Of a stretch of DNA of 64,000 nucleotides, positions 11,752 through 22,171 are shown piece by piece. A program made the translations under genes and the position numbers. The stretch spans positions 186,120,936 through 186,184,935 of the forward strand of contig CM077676.1 in the NCBI GenBank assembly GCA_039707655.1, written 5' to 3'. The notes beneath the pieces are model-generated. The model ran no database searches and was not told the origin of the DNA. It saw only the letters and a program-made list of their open reading frames with translations. This stretch comes from Elymus sibiricus (taxonomy: Eukaryota > Streptophyta > Magnoliopsida > Poales > Poaceae). Every line of letters starts with the position of its first letter. Positions within the stretch are counted from its first letter, which is position 1.

Positions 11752-12618
11752 CTATTTGTCATCAAGGGTGGAACTTATGGTGAAAGTTCCTCCCGTACCA
11801 TCCTCCTTGGCGGGCACCTTCTTGGTCTCTGGTGGAGCAGCGTTGGATTTCTTGCTCTTGCCGGCAGAGCTCTCCGGCACGTCCTCAACGGGAGCACAGC
11901 ACTCCGAGGAGGTGCGCTTGCCGGAGTGGGTGCTAGAGGTCTTGCCGGGCTTCTTCTTCTTCCCGGGAGCTTCAGCGACAGGAGCAGGTGCCTTGGCGGC
12001 AGATGCTGCAACTGCCTCCCGGCAGAGTTTGTCGGTGCAGATAAGTGCATCCTTCTTGTCGGAGTGGATGGTGATGACGCTCATCGGCCCGGGCATCTTC
12101 AGCACGTTGTAGGCGTAGTGTGATGCCGCCATGAACTTGGCCAGCGCCGGGCGATCAAGAATCCCATTATAGGGCAATGGAATCTTGGCGACGTCGAAGG
12201 CGACCTTCTCCGTCCTGAAGTTCAACTCGCTGCCAAACGTCACTGGCAGGGTGATCTTGCCCTTCGGCTGGTTCCTTCCCGGATTGACCCCTTGGAATGA
12301 GCCTGTTTCCTCGAGATCTTCGTCGGGAATTTGCAATCTCTTGATCACATCGGGCGAGATCAGGTTTAGGCCGGCCCCACCGTCAACTAACATCTTTGTC
12401 ACCTTGAGGTTGCGGATCGTTGGTGAAACCAACAACGGCAAGCACCCGACCGCAGTTGTGCGATCAGGGTGGTCCTCGGCGTCAAAAACGATAGGCGTGT
12501 GGGACCACTTCAGTGGCTTCCGGGCATCGAGCGAGGGCTCAGCTGCATTAATCTCACGCGCCCACTGCTTGAGCTGGCGGTGAGAGGAATGCAACGAGGC
12601 GCCTCCGTCAACGCACAT
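11752..12618 (-). pseudogene. pol: Tat element aspartic protease region
   Basis: The protease would cut the gag-pol polyprotein. The candidate active site is KMLVDGGAGLNLI, with Asp-Gly-Gly in place of the usual Asp-Ser/Thr-Gly; many Tat proteases have this form. Before it lie GGASLHSSHRQLKQWAREI and WSHTPIVFDAEDHPD, and after it GRPALAKFMA (the flap/dimer side) and then a low-complexity Ala/Pro/Lys linker. It starts five codons after the TAG ending gag, in the same frame, and ends at the TAG at 11752-11754. Confidence 0.85.
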
Positions 12619-12633
12619 GGCCTCTGTCGCCTT

Positions 12634-14622
12634 CTAGAACTCGTGCTCGTTGGACTCGTCGCCCTCTGCATCATCATCATCATCCCCCTGCTCCTTGTCG
12701 CGGCCTCGGGCGGGCCGCTCCTTCTGTTGCTTGGCCTTGCCGCGGCGACCTCCTCGACCGCGCTTCTTGCCGGACCCTCCAGCGCCATCCTGGGCCTTCT
12801 CCTTGTCTCGCCTTTCGTACTCGGCTCTCTGCTTCTCGACAAGCTCCTCAACTTGCCGGCTGTTTTGGAGATCGTGGCCCTTGGTGCGGTGGATCTTGCA
12901 ATACTGCTTGGCGGAGCCTTCCGGCTTGTCGGCAGCCGCCAAGGCCTGACATGCGGCACACCCGGCAACCTCCTTGCCGGGGTCGTCAGTCTTGGCCTTC
13001 TTGGCGGTGCCGGGGTTGCCGGATCCCTCGATGGCAAGCACGGCCTTGCCCTTGCGCTTCCTGGCCTTCCGTCGGCCCTTCTTTGCCGGGGCAGCAGCGT
13101 CTTCGCTTTCGGAGTCGACTCCTGCGCCAGCGTTCTCGCCGGGGAGTCTCCTTCCTTCTTCTGCCCGAGCACATTTGTCAGCCAGAGCGTAAAGCTCGGT
13201 GACATCCCTGACCTTGTTCATCGCAAGCTCTTCCCGCATCTTGCGGTTGCGCACATTCTGATGGAAGGCGCTGATGACAGCGGCAGGGTGAACGTCTGGA
13301 ATGTTGTGCTGGATACGGCTGAACCTCTGGATGTACTTGCGCAAGGTTTCGCCATCCTTCTGGGGAATGATATGCAAGTCGCTTTCTTGGCCAGGAGCTT
13401 GGTGGCCGCCAGTAAAGGTGCCAACAAACTCATGACACAGATCTGCCCAGGAGGAAATGGAATTCTCCGGCAGATGCATCAACCACGACCTGACGTTGGG
13501 CTTCAGCACCAACGGGAAATAGTTGGCGAGGATCTTGTCGTCTCGAGCCCCGGCAGCCCGCACCGCAATGGTGTAGATGCTCAGGAACTCTGACGGGTGA
13601 GTCTTGCCGTCGTACTTCTCCGGCACCTCCGGCTTGAAAGAGCGGGAGTTGGGCCACTGGACTCGCCGCAGCTCACGAGTAAACGCTGGACAGCCCACCT
13701 CGTAAGGCAGGCTACCAGGATACCCTGGCGCAGGCTCGTCGACAGTGGGTCCCGCGCGCTTGTCGGACTGACGGCGCGCTTCTCGTCGCCGCTCGATGGT
13801 GGTTCGAGCGTCCTCCTTCTGCCGTTCCCGAAGAATCAGACGTTGATCGCGGCGAACCCGCGGATCGGACGACGCCGTGGAATCGTCATCACGGGCGTCG
13901 ACCCGCCGAGTTAGCGACCGCTCTTGACGTGGTGGAGGGGAGCGTGTCGTAGATGCACCACCTCCGGTCTTCTCGCCATCGGCCCGCACCGGTCCAGTAG
14001 ACTGCCGCCGCGAAGGCTCTGCTTGCTGCGGCCTGTCGTTGTTGGCTAGACCGATGAGGCTCTGAATGGCAGCTCTCCACTCATCTAGCTTCTCCGCAGC
14101 GGGAGGGAAGTCTAGGAGCAGCTGAGCTCGTGCCAACGCTTCTGCTGGTGTAGGCGGCGGCGAAAGATGCGAAGAACGTGAGGTGCTCAAACTCCTAACT
14201 GGGTTAGAAGGAGCACCGTCACGGTCCTGCCACCGCGCGCGGCTTCCACCGGCGTGTTGACATGGATCTTGGCCCCGCGCATCTCGAGAGTGATGCGCAG
14301 GGGTTTTCCCATGGGGATGCTTGGAACCACCGACATCACGGTGCTGCACGTCGCGCGCGCCTTGAGAAGGCCGCGGTGCATGCAACGGCGTGGGTGTCTT
14401 GGAAGGCGCCGTCCCATCCTTGGAGATCGATGCACCACCCGTAGGTAGCGCGGCCTTGTCCTTGGACCTGGCGCTTGCCTGGCTTGGATCGCCAGAACGT
14501 CGCGGAGGCTCAAGACCTCCACCTCCTCCACCAGCGCCCGCACCATCACCCGTCTGTGTGGGTACGGGGGGGCTAGACGCAGATGGACCAACCGCCGTGA
14601 AACCCTTCTTCTTGGGGGCCAT
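12634..14622 (-). CDS. gag: Tat element gag (662 aa)
   Basis: Gag is the structural protein of the particle. The start is the ATG at 14622, 57 bases inside the 5' LTR. Residues 1-330 are low complexity (Gly, Pro, Ser, Arg). The gag core lies at about 335-500 with EFLSIYTIAVRAAGARDDKILANYFP, SSWADLCHEFVGTFTG and DGETLRKYIQRFSRI. A zinc-knuckle-like YCKIHRTKGHDLQNS near 585 has Ser where the last Cys would be. The C-terminus is basic and then acidic (DDDDAEGDE). It ends in a TAG at 12634-12636; translation in the same frame beyond that gives the protease. Whether this TAG is natural (readthrough) or a mutation cannot be told from this copy. Confidence 0.85.
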   Translation of the reverse strand: MAPKKKGFTAVGPSASSPPVPTQTGDGAGAGGGGGGLEPPRRSGDPSQASARSKDKAALPTGGASISKDGTAPSKTPTPLHAPRPSQGARDVQHRDVGGSKHPHGKTPAHHSRDARGQDPCQHAGGSRARWQDRDGAPSNPVRSLSTSRSSHLSPPPTPAEALARAQLLLDFPPAAEKLDEWRAAIQSLIGLANNDRPQQAEPSRRQSTGPVRADGEKTGGGASTTRSPPPRQERSLTRRVDARDDDSTASSDPRVRRDQRLILRERQKEDARTTIERRREARRQSDKRAGPTVDEPAPGYPGSLPYEVGCPAFTRELRRVQWPNSRSFKPEVPEKYDGKTHPSEFLSIYTIAVRAAGARDDKILANYFPLVLKPNVRSWLMHLPENSISSWADLCHEFVGTFTGGHQAPGQESDLHIIPQKDGETLRKYIQRFSRIQHNIPDVHPAAVISAFHQNVRNRKMREELAMNKVRDVTELYALADKCARAEEGRRLPGENAGAGVDSESEDAAAPAKKGRRKARKRKGKAVLAIEGSGNPGTAKKAKTDDPGKEVAGCAACQALAAADKPEGSAKQYCKIHRTKGHDLQNSRQVEELVEKQRAEYERRDKEKAQDGAGGSGKKRGRGGRRGKAKQQKERPARGRDKEQGDDDDDAEGDESNEHEF

Positions 14623-14678
14623 GGCGATGAAAGATGATCAAGAACTGGCACGCCGACCGCTAGATGGCGCGCCAAAGA
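14623..14678 (-). other. Tat element leader with candidate primer binding site
   Basis: On the minus strand the LTR end is followed by TCTT and then TGGCGCGCCATCTAGCGG. A primer binding site is expected here and TGG fits a tRNA CCA end, but I cannot assign the tRNA with confidence. Confidence 0.45.
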
Positions 14679-15496
14679 TGTCGGGGAAACGACACCTATG
14701 GGATCGAAGGATCCCTTTACGGTTCGGCAAGGGAGAAAGGACAGCACAAAGAGCGGAACTAACGATCAACGCGAGGGGATTTACCCAGGTTCGGGCCGCT
14801 CGGAAGTGTAAAATCCTACTCCTGCTTGGTAGTATTACTGTGGATGTTCTTGGCCAAGTTCTGGGAGCTACAGTAGCAGCTACGCATGCGGAATGGGTCG
14901 AATGTCTGGATCCCCCTCTGTAGCTACGCCTTGGGCCTCCTTTTATATGTCCAAGGGGTCTCCAACAGTGGCGAAGTACAAGAGGTGTAAAGTATCTACA
15001 GTATCTCATGATTAACAGTATCCCATGATTACCAGTATCTCATGATTACTACTGACGCCTTAGGACAAACGTCTTAGGACAAACGTCTTAGGACAAGACG
15101 CATTCAATGCTCTGAACAGGTGTCCCTGCCTTTCTTGGGGATGGAAAAAGGACTCGTCCCATCAGCACCGCTTAACCCCTTCTGCGGCCAGCGCCGTGAC
15201 ACGCAACCAGGAGGACAAGCCCTAAACGACAGGCTGGTCGCTGCGCTGGAGTGGCGGCACTGTGCTGAAGCGGTGGGATCTTGCCGGGTGCTGATCTTGT
15301 CGGGGCTTGACAGGCCAGCCCGGCAAGATCTTGCCGGACGCCCAGCCTTCGGTCTTCTGATCTTCAGCTTAAACGCCTTCTTGATATCTTGCATCTGTCT
15401 CCAGCCGTCCTCCGGCAGGCCTTGCCGCAGGTATGGCTACAACTGTCCGTGCACAAGTACGGGGTACTAAACGACCCGATCTTTAGTACACCGACA
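14679..15496 (-). repeat. Tat element 5' LTR (818 bp)
   Basis: It has the same ends as the 3' copy (TGTCGGTG ... CCCCGACA on the minus strand). It carries a 14-base tandem unit (ACAAACGTCTTAGG) one time more than the other LTR, near 15065-15090. The 18-base palindrome recurs at 15320-15337. Confidence 0.95.
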
Positions 15497-15501
15497 ATGC
15501 A
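15497..15501. repeat. Target-site duplication of the Tat element, right copy (ATGCA)
   Basis: It pairs with 2381-2385. The sequence after it (TAAAGGAGATCAGAGAAGACTC) continues the A-type LTR that stopped at 2385. Confidence 0.95.
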
Positions 15502-16257
15502 TAAAGGAGATCAGAGAAGACTCAAATATATTCATGGATAATCTGCTCATAAACTCAGAATTCATCGGATCACAACAAACACACCGCAAAAAGTGATTAC
15601 ATCGGATAGAACTCCAAGAACATCGAGGAGAACATTGTATTGAAGATCAAAAAGAGAGAAGAAGCCATCTAGCTACTAACTATGGACCCGAAGGTCTGTG
15701 GTAAACTACTCACGCATCATCGGAAGGGCAGCAAGTTTGATGTAGAGCCCCTCCGTGATCGATTCCCCCTCCGGCAGATTACCGGAGAAGGACCCCAGAT
15801 GGGATCTCTCTGGAACAGAAACTTGCGGCGGCGGAAAAAGTATTCCGTGGACTCCCCTGAGGGTTTCTGATTTTCCCTAAATTTATAGTGGTGGAATTAG
15901 GTCAAACGGAGCAAAGGGGGCCCACGAGGCACCAGGGCGTGCCTGCCTCCCCCCAGGCGCACCCTGGTGGCTCGTGGCCACCTCCTGGGTCTTCTGGCCC
16001 TCTCCCGAAGCTTCTAGTGTTGTATATGTCCAGAAAAAAATCTCCAAAAAGTTTTGTGGCATTTGGACTTCGTTTGGTATTGATTTTCTGTAAAACAAAA
16101 ACAGGGCAGAAAACAGCAACTGGCACTGGGCACTGAGTTAATAGGTTAGTCTCCAAAAATGATATATAATTACTGTAAATGTATATAAAAACATCCAAGA
16201 TTGATAATATAACAGCATGGAACAATCAAAAATTATAGATACGTTGGAGACGTATCA
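15502..16257 (-). repeat. Element A 5' LTR, promoter part
   Basis: This is the U3 side of the LTR, starting on the minus strand at 16257 with TGATACGTCTCC. It contains the GC-rich hairpin (arms 15922-15945 and 15955-15978) followed on the minus strand by a TATA box, CTATAAAT (15881-15888), about 35 bases downstream, so transcription should run leftwards into gag. It matches the same part of the B and D LTRs. Confidence 0.9.
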
Positions 16258-17068
16258 ATACCCCATTGTCACCACGGGTATTCATATGCAAGACATACAT
16301 CAAGTGTTCTCAAATCCATAAAAGTATTCAATCCGATAATAGTGAAACCTCAAAGGTAAAAACTCAATTCATCACAACAAGATAGAGAGGGAGAAACACC
16401 ATATGATCCAACTATATTAACAAAGCTCGCGGTACATCAAGATCGTGCCAAATCAAGAACGCAAGAGAGAGATAAAACACATTGCTACTGGTACAAACCC
16501 TCAGCCCCGAGGGTGAACTACTCCCTCCTCGTCAAGGAGATCACCGGGATGATGAAGATGGCCTCCAGTGATGATTCCCACCTCCGGTAGGGTGCCGGAA
16601 TGGAGCTCCAGATGGGATCGCTTCGAAACAGAGGCTTGCGGTGGCGTAAAAACTCATCTAGGTTAACTTTCGGGGGTTTCTGAATATATATGATTTTTCA
16701 GTGTTGGAATCACGCAAAGAGGTGCCACAGGGGGCCCACGAGGCACCAGGGCGCGCCTGGGGGGTGGCGCGCCCTGGTGGCTTGTGGGGCCCCTATGGGT
16801 CTTCTGCTGCTCCCCCGAAGCTTCCTGGGTCTGTTTCCTTCCAGAAAAAATCATCAAAAAGTTTCGCTGCATTTGGACTTCATTTGATATGGATTTTCTG
16901 GAAAACCCAAAACAATCAAAAAAATGCAACTCGCAATGGGCACTAGGTCAATATGTTAGTTCATAAAAATCATATAAAATCCATATAAAAGTGCACCAAA
17001 ATTATACAAAACTATAATAAACATGGCATGAATACTTCCTAAATTATAGATACATTGGAGACGTATCA
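16258..17068 (-). repeat. LTR fragment of family I, truncated
   Basis: On the minus strand it starts TGATACGTCTCCAATG at 17068 and follows the solo LTR at 55742-57382 base by base in outline. Shared marks are the hairpin at 16735-16788, TATATAT at 16684-16692, the CCGGAGG tract and the GGTGACAATGGG phrase at the left end. About half of the LTR is present; the rest would continue beyond element A, which was inserted into it. It is itself inserted in the 3' LTR of element E at 17068/17069. Confidence 0.8.
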
Positions 17069-17588
17069 ATGGCTTCGATTTCCCCCTCCGGGAAGGAAGT
17101 ATCCCCGGCGGAATTGCTCCGCCAGAGAGCAAAATAGCTCCTGCCCAGGTTCTGCCTTGAGACGGCGGAGCTTCGTCCCAAAAGTCTTCTTCTGATTTTT
17201 TCTCGGGCAAATGGCTTCATATAGCAGAAGGAGGGGGCCGGAGGCCTGCTATGGGCCCCACAATCTCGGGGGCGTGCCCAGGGGGTAGGGCGCGCCCCCA
17301 GGCTTGTGGCCTCCTGGTGGGCCCCCTCCTAGTAATTCTTTCGCCAGTATTTTTTATATATTCCAAAATAATTCTCCGTAAATTTTCAGGTCATTTGGAG
17401 TTGTGCAGAATAGCTATCTCTGTTTCACCCCTTTTCGGTCCAGAATTCCAGCTGCCGGCAATCTCCCTCTTCATGTGAATCTTGCAAAATAAGAGAGAAA
17501 AGGCATAAGAATTGTACCATGAAGTGAAATAATGATTAAAAGCATATTAATTAACAGTAGGAAATCATGATGCAAATTGGACATATCA
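17069..17588 (-). repeat. Element E 3' LTR, U3 part (truncated)
   Basis: It matches 57671-58191 of the 5' LTR. It starts on the minus strand with TGATATGTCC (the 5' copy has TGATACGCCC). A GC-rich hairpin lies at 17258-17309 and a TATA box, GCTATATGAA, at 17217-17226. It is cut at its downstream side by the family I LTR at 17068. Confidence 0.85.
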
Positions 17589-17663
17589 ACTCCCCCAAGC
17601 TTAGACCTCGCTTGTCCTCAAGCAAAAGGCGAAATCGATAATCATGACCACATGTTTAGAGAG
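17589..17663 (-). other. Element E polypurine tract and end of internal region
   Basis: On the minus strand TAAGCTTGGGGGAGT (17589-17603) abuts the 3' LTR and is the plus-strand primer. Before it is GAGGACAAGCGAGG, a phrase seen in the same place in related elements. The stretch ends at the insertion site of element B. Confidence 0.85.
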
Positions 17664-17668
17664 AGAGG
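17664..17668. repeat. Target-site duplication of element B, left copy (AGAGG)
   Basis: It is repeated at 24631-24635 right after the other end of B. Confidence 0.93.
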
Positions 17669-19221
17669 TGCTACTTGAAGTCTGCGTTGGTATTTCCCCG
17701 AAGAGGAGAGGATGATGCAGTACAGTAGAGATAAGTATTTCCCTCAGTTAAAAACCAAGGTTATCAATCCAGTAGGAGAACCAAGCAAAATTCCATTAAG
17801 CGCACCTGCACACACAAGAGCAAACACTTGCACCCAACGCAAATAAGAGGGTTGTCAATCCTCTTAGCGGTTATTTGCAAGGATTAAATCTTATCAAGGT
17901 TAATAGATAAACTAAATTACTAATAAAAATAAAAGTAAATAAATTGCAGCAAGGTATTTTTAGGTTTTTTATATAATAAAGATAGACCCGGGGACCATAG
18001 TTTTCACTAGAGGCTTCTCTCTTGAGCACATAAACATACGGTGGGTAAACAAATTACTGTTGGGCAATTGATAGAAAAGCAAATAATTATGACGGATTCA
18101 TGGCAATGATCATGTATATAGGCATCACGTCTGAGACAAGTAGACCGACTCCTGCCTGCATCTACTACTATTACTCCACCCATCGACCGCTATCCAGCAT
18201 GCATCTAGGGTATTAAGTATGAAACAGAGTAATGCCTTAAGCAAGATGACATGATGTAGAGAAGCAAATTCAAGCAGTATGAATAAACCCCATCTTTTTA
18301 TCCTTAATGGCAACAATACAGATATGTGTCATGTCCCTTCCTGTCACTGGGATTGAGCATCGCAAGATTGAACACATCACAAAGCACCTCTCCCATTGCA
18401 AGATAAATCAATCTAGTAGGCCAAACTAAACCGATAGATCGGAGAGAAATACAAAGCTATAACAATCATGCATAAAAGAGTTCAGAGAAGACTCAAATAT
18501 TTCTCATTAATAATCTGATTATAAACTCACAATTCATTGGATCCCAACAAACACACCGCAAAAGAAGATTACATCGGATAGAACTCCAAGAACATCGAGG
18601 AGAACATTGTATTGAAGATCAAAGAGAGAACAAGCCATGTAGCTACTAGCTATGGACCCATAGGTCTATGGTAAACTACTCACACATCATCGGAAGGGCA
18701 GCAAGGTTGATGTAGAAGCCCTCCGTGATCGATTCCCCCTCCGGCAGAGTACCGGAAAAGGCCTCCAGATGGGATCGTGGAAGAACAGAGGCTTGCGGCG
18801 GCGGAAAGGTTTTTTCTTCTAGCTCTCTGGGGGTTTCCCAATATTTATGAATTTATAGAAGTGGAATTAGGTCAAACGGAGTCACATGGGCCCCACAAGG
18901 TACTACGGCGCCCCCCTGGGGCGCGCCCTAGTGCCTTGTGAAGCCTCCGTGTGGCTTCTGGCCTCCTCCCGAAGCTTCCCAAGTTTCTTTTGTCCAAAAA
19001 AAATCTCCAAAAAGTTTCATGGCATTTGGACTTCATTTGGTACTGTTTCTCTGAAAAGCCAAAAACAAGCAGAAAACAGCAACTGGCACTAGGCACTGGG
19101 TTAATAGGTTAGTCCCAAAAAATGATATATAATTGCATACAATTGCATATAAAAACATCCAAGATTGATACTATAATAGCATGGAACAATCAAAAATTAT
19201 AGATACGTTGGAGATGTATCA
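17669..19221 (-). repeat. Element B 3' LTR
   Basis: It ends on the minus strand in AGTAGCA at 17669 and starts TGATACATCTCC at 19221. Hairpin at 18894-18940; TATA box CTATAAAT at 18850-18857. Confidence 0.93.
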
Positions 19222-22171
19222 AGCATCCCCAAGCTTAATTCCTGCTCGTCCTCGAGTAGGTAAATGATAAAAATAGAATTTTTGATGTGGAATGCTACCT
19301 ATCATGTTTCATCATGTAATCTCTCTCTTACGGTATGAATAATAAGATCCAAATGATTCAAAGCAATAGTCTATAATTTGATATAACGACATCAATACTC
19401 AGGCATACTAGCAAACAATCGTGTCTTTCAAAATAAAAATGCTAAAGAACATTATCCCTACAAAATCATATAATCCTGTCATGCTCCATCTTCTTCACAC
19501 AAAGTATTTATCATGAACAACCCCGGTTTTAGCCAAGCAATTGGTTCATACTTTTTAACGCGCTTTAGCTTTTTCAACTCCACTCAATACATGAGCGCAA
19601 GCCATGGATATAGCACTATGGGTGGAATAGAGTATGGTGATAGAGAAAATAGAAGAAGTCAAAAATAGAGAAAGTCTCACATCAATGAGGCTAATCAACG
19701 GGCTATGGAGATGCCCATCAATTGATGTCAATGCGAGGAGTAGGGATTGCCATGCAACGGAAGCACTAAGAGCTATAAGTGTATGAAAGCTCAACATGAA
19801 AACTAAGTGGGTGTGCATCCAACTTGCTTGCTCATGAAGACCTCGGGCATTTGAGGAAGCCCATCATCGGAATATACAAGCCAGGTTCTATAATGAAAAA
19901 TTCCCACTAGTATATGAAAGTGACAAAATAGGAGACTCTCTATATGAAAAACATGGTGCTACTCTGAAGCACAAGTGTGGAAAGAGATAGTAACATTGCC
20001 CCTTCTCTCTTTTTCTCTCATTTGTTTTTTTTTCTTTTTCTTTCTTTTTTCTATTTTTTTCTTTTTTCCTTTTTCTTTATATTTTTTATCTTTTTTTTCA
20101 TGGCTCTTTTTCGCCTCTTTTTTTTCTCTCTTTTTTTTTATTTTATTTTTATTTTCGTCCGGAGTCTCATCCCGACTTGTGGGGGAATCATAGCCACCAT
20201 CATCCTTTCCTCACTGGGACAATGCTCTAATAATGATGGTCATCACACCTCTATTTACTTACAACTCAAAATTACAACTCGATACTAGAACAAAAATATG
20301 ACTCTATATGAATGCCTCTGGCAGTGTACCAGGATGTGCAATGATGCTAGCGTAACATGTATAAAAATGATGAACAGTGGATGAGCCACAAATACTATGT
20401 CAGCTATATGATCATGCAAAGTAATATGACAATGATGATGTGTGTCATAAAAACAGAACGGTGGAAGTTGCATGGAAATATATCTCGGAATGGCTATGGA
20501 AATGCCATGATAGGTAGGTATGGTGGCTGTTTTGAGGAAGATATAAAGAGGCTTATGTGGGATAGAGCGTATCATATCACGGGGTTCGGATGCACCGGCG
20601 AAGTTTGCACCAACTCTCGATGTGAGAAAGGGCAATGCACGGTACCGAAGAGGCTAGCAAATTGTGGAAAGGTGAGAGTGCGTATAATCCATGGACTCAA
20701 ATTAGTCATAAAGAACTCACATACTTATTGCGAAAGTTTATTAGCCCTCGAAGCAAAGTACTACTACGCATGCCCCTAGGGGGTAGGTTGGTAGGAGTTA
20801 ACCATCGCGCGCCCCCGACCGCCACACAAAGGAAGACAATCAATAATAATTCATGCTCCAACTTCTTAGCATAACGACAGACCATACGTGCATGCTTCGG
20901 GAATCACAAACCTTAACACAATTATTCTTACTAAACCACAATTATCTACTAATACCTCCCATATATTACTATCTTAATATCGCAAAACTATTGCAAGGAA
21001 TCAAATTTATCATATTCAGTGATCTACATGAAAGTTTTTATTATATCCCTCTTGAATACCTATCATATCAGGACCAAATTCATAACCCGTGCATATTACC
21101 ATTGCTATCATGAGACTCTCAAAAAGATATAAGTGAATCATGAGAGTGCAACTATTTCTTTAAAATATCATCACCGCCGTGCTCTAAAAGATATAAGTGA
21201 AGCACTAGAGAAACTGCCTAGCTCAAAAGATATAAGTGAAGCACATAGAGTATTCTAAAAAATCACGAATAATGTGTGTCCCTCTCAAAAATGTGTGTTC
21301 AGCAAAGATGATTGTGACAAACTAAAAAGCAAACAAACTATTTTACAAGACGCTCCAAGTAAAACACATATCATGTGATGAATAAAAATATAGCTCCAAG
21401 TGAGTTACCGATAGATTGTAGACGAAAGAGGGGATGCCTTCCGGGGCATCCCCAAGCTTAGACGCTTGAGTCTTCCTTGAATATTACCTTGGGGTGCCTT
21501 GGGCATCCCCAAGCTTAGGCTCTTGCCACTCCTTATTCCCTTGTCCATCGTAGTCTCACCCAAAACTTGAAAACTTCAGCACACAAAACTCAACAGAAAC
21601 CTCGTGAGATCCGTTAGTATAACAAACAAATCTTAAACTTTAGGTACTGTAGCAAATTGATTCATATTTAATATTGGCATAATGCTACTGTACTCCAACT
21701 TCTCCATGACTCATACCCCCCGATACGATCCATAGATTCATCAAAATAAGCAAACTATGCAATAAAAACAGAATATGTCTAAAACAGAACAGTCTGTAAA
21801 GATCTATTTAAAATCCATACTTCCGTAACTCCAAAAATTCTGAAACATTAGGAAAACGTGAGAAATTCATATACCAATACTGTGTAAAAATTTCAGATTT
21901 TTCTGACGCTCCAGTACAGAATTAAAATTCCAGCACTGAACGCAAAAATTTCTGTTTTCCAAACAGAATCAATTATACTATCTTCCAAATCATCCCAAAG
22001 GCATTACTTGACACAAACACTAATTAAAATGTAAAAACATAATCTAACAGAATCTATAATCATGCAAACACTAAAGAACAGTAGGTAAAAGAAAATTTTA
22101 ATTTTATTCATTGGGTTGCCTCCCAACAAGCGCTATTGTTTTATGCCCCTAGCTAGGCATAATGCATAGTT
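19222..22171 (-). other. Element B long untranslated internal region
   Basis: No supported coding frame. Landmarks on the minus strand: polypurine tract AAGCTTGGGGATGC next to the LTR (19222-19236); a T-rich plus-strand run at 20018-20160; three copies of AAAAGATATAAGTGAAGCA (21122, 21186 and 21225); two internal polypurine-tract copies (21445-21460 and 21502-21517), each part of a short inverted repeat; and a conserved phrase, AGCGCTTGTTGGGAGGCAAC, just after the frame (near 22110-22135). Element D has the same landmarks in the same order. Confidence 0.75.
20018..20160. repeat. Polypyrimidine tract (about 140 bases, T-rich)
   Basis: Almost only T and C on the plus strand, interrupted by one ATGGCTC at 20099. 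It is an A-rich polypurine run in the RNA of element B. Open frames in it encode only Phe, Leu and Ser runs and are not genes. Confidence 0.85.

Larger units (their letters stand above)
2386..15496 (-). mobile_element. Complete Tat-lineage Ty3/gypsy retrotransposon (13.1 kb) nested in the LTR of element A
   Basis: Both LTRs, both TSD copies (ATGCA), a polypurine tract, a gag-pol frame and an antisense gene are present. The order on the minus strand is 5' LTR 14679-15496, gag, protease, reverse transcriptase, RNase H, a second RNase H, integrase, a 5 kb region with a gene on the opposite strand, and 3' LTR 2386-3189. The second (archaeal-type) RNase H and the antisense frame between pol and the 3' LTR are known marks of the Tat lineage (for example Grande of maize). 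By eye the LTRs differ at about 21 of 804 aligned bases plus one 14 bp slip. At the commonly used grass LTR rate of 1.3e-8 per site per year that is roughly one million years. It cannot make its own proteins: pol has four TAG codons. Confidence 0.95.
1..16257 (-). mobile_element. Element A: Ty3/gypsy (Athila-type gag) LTR retrotransposon, partial, with nested Tat element
   Basis: The element is read on the minus strand. Its 5' LTR is split into 1577-2385 and 15502-16257 by a complete Tat element. To the left lie the tRNA-Asp-type primer binding site and a gag frame that runs off the window edge. The LTR begins on the minus strand with TGATACGTCTCC and ends with GTAGCA, like those of B and D, so the three belong to one LTR family. 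A is the only one of the three here with a recognisable retroviral gag. The right-hand host duplication is probably ATACC (16258-16262), inside an LTR fragment of family I. The matching left copy is outside the window, so this TSD is unverified. Confidence 0.88.

Noticed and set aside
12634..12636. Programmed readthrough of the gag TAG as an established fact
   Set aside because: Three further TAGs in the same frame are clearly damage, and the bases after the TAG are not a known readthrough context; kept only as a question.
19977..20288. Frames of about 100 codons rich in Phe/Leu that could be taken for membrane proteins
   Set aside because: They are translations of a polypyrimidine tract, not genes.
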